Below are positions 60,224-64,000 of a DNA stretch of 64,000 bases, piece by piece. The stretch spans positions 25,024,077-25,088,076 of the forward strand of contig NC_092582.1 in NCBI RefSeq assembly GCF_037975245.1. The letters run 5' to 3'. The position numbers were made by a program, and so were the translations under genes. Source of the stretch: Apostichopus japonicus. Lineage: Eukaryota > Echinodermata > Holothuroidea > Aspidochirotida > Stichopodidae. Under the pieces are notes generated by a model, which was not told the DNA's origin, made no database searches, and saw only the letters and a list, made by a program, of their open reading frames with translations. Each line of letters starts with the position of its first letter. Positions within the stretch are counted from its first letter, which is position 1.

Positions 60224-63200
60224 TTAACAGAAGATATTCCAGTGAAAAGTGTATTTGCTATCATAGGGGGCGCCTTTGAAGCAATTCGCAGCCGTTCTGT
60301 CACAGCAACAAAGGGCGTGGCCGCAAGCTGATTGGTTGCTATCTGTGAGGGGAAAAGAACCATCGATAATTAATATTAAAGTGATACTTCGTGTTTAACA
60401 ATATCAGTTCAATTGAGGATTATTCGTCTCTAGATAGAATATAAAAGTATAATAGTGTGTAGGCCTTTAGTTGGTCACATTAATGTACATGCCTATAGTT
60501 GGTCACATTAGTGTATATGCCTGTGGTTGGTCACATTAGTGTATATGTCTGTGGTTGGTCACATTAGTGTATATATCTATGGTTGGTCACATTAGTGTAT
60601 ATGCCTGTGGTTGGTCACATTAGTGTATATGTCTGTGGTTGGTCACATTAGTGTATATGTCTGTGGTAGGTCACATTAGTGTATATGTCTGTGGTTGGTC
60701 ACATTAGTGTACAAGCCTATAGATGGTTACATTAGTGTATAAGACTATAGTCGGTCACAGTGTGTAGGCCTATAGTCGGTCACAGTGTGTAGGCCTATAG
60801 TCGGTCACAGTAGTGTACATGCCTATTGTTGGTCATATTTGTGTATAGGCCTATAGTTAGTCATATTTGTGTACATGCCTATGGTTGGTCACATCAGTGT
60901 ACATGCCTATGGTTGGTCATATTTGCTTATAGGCCTATAGTTGGTCATATTTGTGTATAGGCCTATAGTTGGTCATAGTTGTGTATAGGCCTATGGTTGG
61001 TCACATCAGTGTACAGGCCTATGGTTGGTCACTTTAGTGTACAGGCCTATAGATGGTCACATTTCAGAGTTCTTCTAGGACACTATTACGTACAATAGGC
61101 ACAGGGGCGTAGCGAGCGGGGGGGTGTGGGGTGTCACACCCCCCCCCCCCAATAATTTGGTCGCTGTCGGCAAATTTTGGGTCTGTCGGCAAAAGGAGAA
61201 AAGGTGAAGAGGGCGGAAGGGGAAGAAAGAAGGAAAGCTGAATGGAGAACGGGAGCTTCTTCCGTGCCAAATTTGACTTAAAATATGCACCAGATTGCAT
61301 CTAAGGACGTTTCCAAACTGAAAATTTTCCAAAGGGGAGGGGTAGGCCCCCTCCCCTTAGACCCCTCCCCCATTTCAGTCACCACTTCCAGATCCGTCGG
61401 CAAATCAAATTTGAGTTAAAATATACACCAGATTGCATCTAAGGACGTTTCAAAACTAAAAATTTTCCAAAGGGGAGGGGGTGCCAAAGGGGAGCGGGAC
61501 ACTCACACCCCCTCCCCTTAGACCCCTCCCCCATTTCAGTCACCACTTCCAGATGCGTCGGCAAATCAAATTCTCCACACCCCCAACAAAAACCCCTTCG
61601 CTACGCCCCTGAATAGGCAAACATCTCTTTATCCTAAGCTATCTTGCTCAATTGCATGTCTGAAAACTTGCAGCTTCAGTAACAGTTCTGGTCCGAATAT
61701 ACTCTGACAGAAATTTGATTCCTGTTTTTAAATAATAGTCAAGATAAAGCCTGGATATGAAACCAAACTTGATCCACTCTCAACCGCAGTTCCCTTCCCC
61801 TGGAAGGGGGCGCTATGCTGGTATGTCGTCCAGAGGAGGGATAAAAACTTATGGTCATTTGGTAGGGTACTTAGATGCAAAATGTTGCTATATTTTGATA
61901 ACGTTGACTAATCTTCGACTAATCTTCGTTGTACCGAAAATACATGTAATATATGTATTTACTGTACACTAATTGTTTTCTGTAATATTCTGCCAACTGA
62001 TTTTATTCTGGGGATTCAGCCACCCCAGCTCCCCCATACCCCCACCCATAGAAGTATACGTGGTTTCGCCCGGAATGGAAATATTTGAACGCAGAACACA
62101 ATTTGTTTAAGGATGCATGCTGAGGACAGTTGAGTTAACAAGGGGTAAGATGTAGGAATGTTTCTCTAATCACTCACCACAGGTGATGGAGGGATGACTC
62201 GAACCACAGCCTGAGCAACTGCTTTGATAGTGTTTCGTATACAATTCCCATGAACTGCATATTTTCTGGTCCAGTAAACTTTGGTAGCAGGCATCATGAC
62301 TCTTACAACATCTAAGCGCGATCAAAAAGAGACGAAAATAGATATAGTCTACTCGTTATGACTGACAATTCTTATTAACTGTTAAAGGAAGTTTGAAGCT
62401 AATGAGTGCTTCCACTGAAAATGAAATAAACCAGTTACCCTCAAAACAACCACGAATCGTGGTTCCGTTTTTAAGGCTATAGAAGGCAACATACAAACCC
62501 CTCATCTGTCAAAATTGAGGGAAGCAAAACACACATCTTCTTAATTTTGCGGAGGGCTGTCATCTGGGTCCTAGCAGTGCAACTAGATACGGCTCTAGGT
62601 CCTAATGCGCATGATCAATCCTGTTAACAGATCTCAAAAGATTTTGTATGGCGCTTTAGTATATCTCAATCTATGAGCTAGTTGTGAAGATATGCATTAA
62701 AGATCTTTTCTTCAATAATTACGAGAAGAATCGCAGGTATATGTCCAGTGTTTACCATGTCGGAGACTTTGATACAATTAGTTTACAGAACTTCAAAAGT
62801 TAAACTCAGTTTAGCTGACGTGACTGATTATACGTCAAAGAGGCTTTCTGATTGGTTGATGAGCAGACGTGTGTAAAATTTCCAAGAAAAGCGGTCGGAA
62901 AAGTCGCGTTGCTAAGACTGTGCTTGTTATGAGATCTTAAACATATATGTTGTGGCATGACTAACACAGGTGTGTTGTAAGCGAGCAAACGATTGCGTGT
63001 GTCGAGAGTGAGGTCAAATGAATTAGTTATTTACCTTTTGTACCAACAGAGCTATTTAACATCAGATAAATAGTTTAAGTACTTTCAACAGAGATAAGAA
63101 ACTACCCCTCATTCATCCTCTTTACTCCCCGTCCTCTCCCCCCCCCCAACCCTCCCCACTGCTGGGTCTCCACTCTCCAGTATGTACTTACTCATCTGTT

Positions 63201-63351
63201 GCGTCAACAGCCGATCCATGACCTCCTTTCCCGCACCAACAGCCGTACGCGGCGTAGTCCGTTGCCCAGCGACCAGTCGTGCACGTGATCATTGATGCGA
63301 ACTGCAACAGATTTCGCTTTTCACGAGTTTCTGGCAGACTTGAGCCAAGTC
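60224..63351 (-). CDS. secreted phospholipase A2 (group I-like), 5' exon not seen
   Basis: Three exons in transcript order: 63351-63192, 62311-62178, 60342-60224 (stop TAA 60226-60224), with matching phases. The family hydrolyses the sn-2 ester of phospholipids with Ca2+ outside the cell. Visible motifs are a short propeptide ending in the dibasic site EKR before NLLQFASMI, the Ca-binding loop YGCWCGKGGHG, the active-site block CCKSHDACY (catalytic His-Asp pair and following Tyr) and DRTAANCF carrying the second active-site Asp. The mature chain is about 122 residues, the usual size for group I. Two cysteines are unusual: one in SSCSGCGSS and a third Cys in LCCCDR, where CNCD or CECD is normal. 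The signal-peptide exon should lie above 63352 and was not found. The family includes digestive, defensive and venom members; nothing here distinguishes them. Confidence 0.93.
60460..61065. repeat. 28-30 bp minisatellite (GGTTGGTCACATTAGTGTAT)
   Basis: About 20 copies of GGTTGGTCACATTAGTGTATATGCCTGT, the right half more diverged (TAGGCCTATAGTTGGTCATA). It lies in the phospholipase intron between exons 62178-62311 and 60224-60342. Confidence 0.92.
61102..61611. mobile_element. hAT-type MITE with perfect 8-bp target duplication
   Basis: Left end CAGGGGCGTAGCGAGCGGGG, right end CCCCTTCGCTACGCCCCTG; flanked by AATAGGCA at 61094-61101 and 61612-61619. Inside, a block (CACCAGATTGCATCTAAGGA, CCCTCCCCTTAGACCCCTCC) is duplicated. 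510 bp, no transposase. It lies in the phospholipase intron. Its ends resemble CAGGCGCGTAGCGAGG inside the 2.2 kb elements. Confidence 0.93.
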
Positions 63352-64000
63352 CTGTTTAGACAGAATAAAAATTCGGCCAGAAAAACTGCATTTAGCTGGC
63401 AAATACTGTAAATGAAGCCTCGTCTTATATAGATTGGCTAGAAGTAAACATTGTATACATGATGGTGGTATAAATGGGGGGAGCCCAACTGTCTACACCG
63501 AGGAAGGGAGGGCGGCAAGCCCGCACCCGACCCCCCCCCCCCCCGATGTTCCTCGGTCTGACTGCGGGCCTGTCGGTAGCGTAATGTAGGTGGTACAGAA
63601 TTCGGGTGTTGCCATGGAGCTTGACTTAAAATTACCGCTTCGATCACTGAATGAAAAACGATTAAAACTACCCTTTATCTATTCTTTATATTGTCCTCTT
63701 CTTTCTCAAATTAATGTAAAAAAAAATCAATCAAACCTAGAAACCCATATATACAACCAGTATGTTATAATGAAGTGATTGAGGGGCCTTTCCGATTCAA
63801 GTACAAATTCAGATTTTCTCGAAGAGTCTAGTGGATGCATAAACAATTATACATAAACATATAAATGAGCATATAACATACGAACTTGTATGGGACACTA
63901 CACTAATATGGGATCTTGTGTTCAAAGTTAATGATAGAAATTAAAGCACGACCCTTTAAAACCATATATATATTAGCCTGTCGTTTATTAGAAAATGACT
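63352..64000. other. 5' side of the phospholipase gene, first exon not found
   Basis: No minus-strand Met plus hydrophobic signal peptide followed by a GT donor in the needed phase is evident. A G/C-rich low-complexity patch (63476-63570) includes a C run at 63532-63544. The missing exon is either short and unrecognised or beyond the window edge. Confidence 0.4.

Noticed and set aside
63438..63647. Minus-strand frame as the missing first exon of the phospholipase
   Set aside because: No signal peptide character, low-complexity Gly/Pro content and no donor in the required phase.

Overview
The window is a eukaryotic, intron-rich, AT-leaning genomic segment. It suggests a marine invertebrate deuterostome, most plausibly an echinoderm and perhaps a sea cucumber. 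That placement is an inference from gene similarity (an AP-3 mu very close to vertebrate AP3M1, an MRP4-type ABCC transporter, a fibrinogen-related secreted protein and a group I-like secreted phospholipase A2) and from many tandem repeats and small DNA transposons; nothing in the sequence names the species. No operons, phage or CRISPR are present. I assembled the genes by joining exons by hand on GT/AG borders, checking that phases match and that the joined protein follows the family.

Layout. (1) About 1235-25532, minus strand: 22 coding exons of an ABCC4/MRP4-like full ABC transporter, with its start codon at 25532 and its 3' end beyond the left edge of the window; about 1066 codons are present and most of NBD2 is missing. 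(2) 25533-26781: a roughly 1.25 kb divergent intergenic region. (3) 26782-43209, plus strand: a complete 13-exon gene for the AP-3 adaptor mu subunit (417 aa). (4) 43210-48431: intergenic, with 3'-UTR candidates and small inverted repeats. (5) 48432-58575, minus strand: a complete five-exon gene for a secreted protein with an EGF-like segment and a fibrinogen C-terminal domain (348 aa). (6) 60224-63351, minus strand: the last three exons of a secreted phospholipase A2; the signal-peptide exon was not found and probably lies past the right edge or is too short to recognise.

The introns hold at least a dozen minisatellites, two inverted copies of a 2.2 kb transposon-like element that both contain the same nested hAT-type MITE (7766-9963 and 50387-52586), another hAT-type MITE with a perfect 8-bp target duplication (61102-61611), a tRNA-derived SINE, non-LTR retrotransposon remnants and a 2.7 kb intronic repeat packed with AGGTCA half-sites. 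The most unusual feature is that two unrelated genes have an exon border amplified in tandem into the neighbouring intron: AP-3 mu exon 3 with its splice donor (91-bp period, seven units) and ABCC exon 20 with its splice acceptor (74-bp period, three units).

Functionally the window looks like ordinary housekeeping and secretory genes (membrane export, endosomal sorting, two secreted extracellular proteins) in a repeat-rich setting. I found no convincing new multi-gene system; the interesting material is in the repeats and how they meet the exons.
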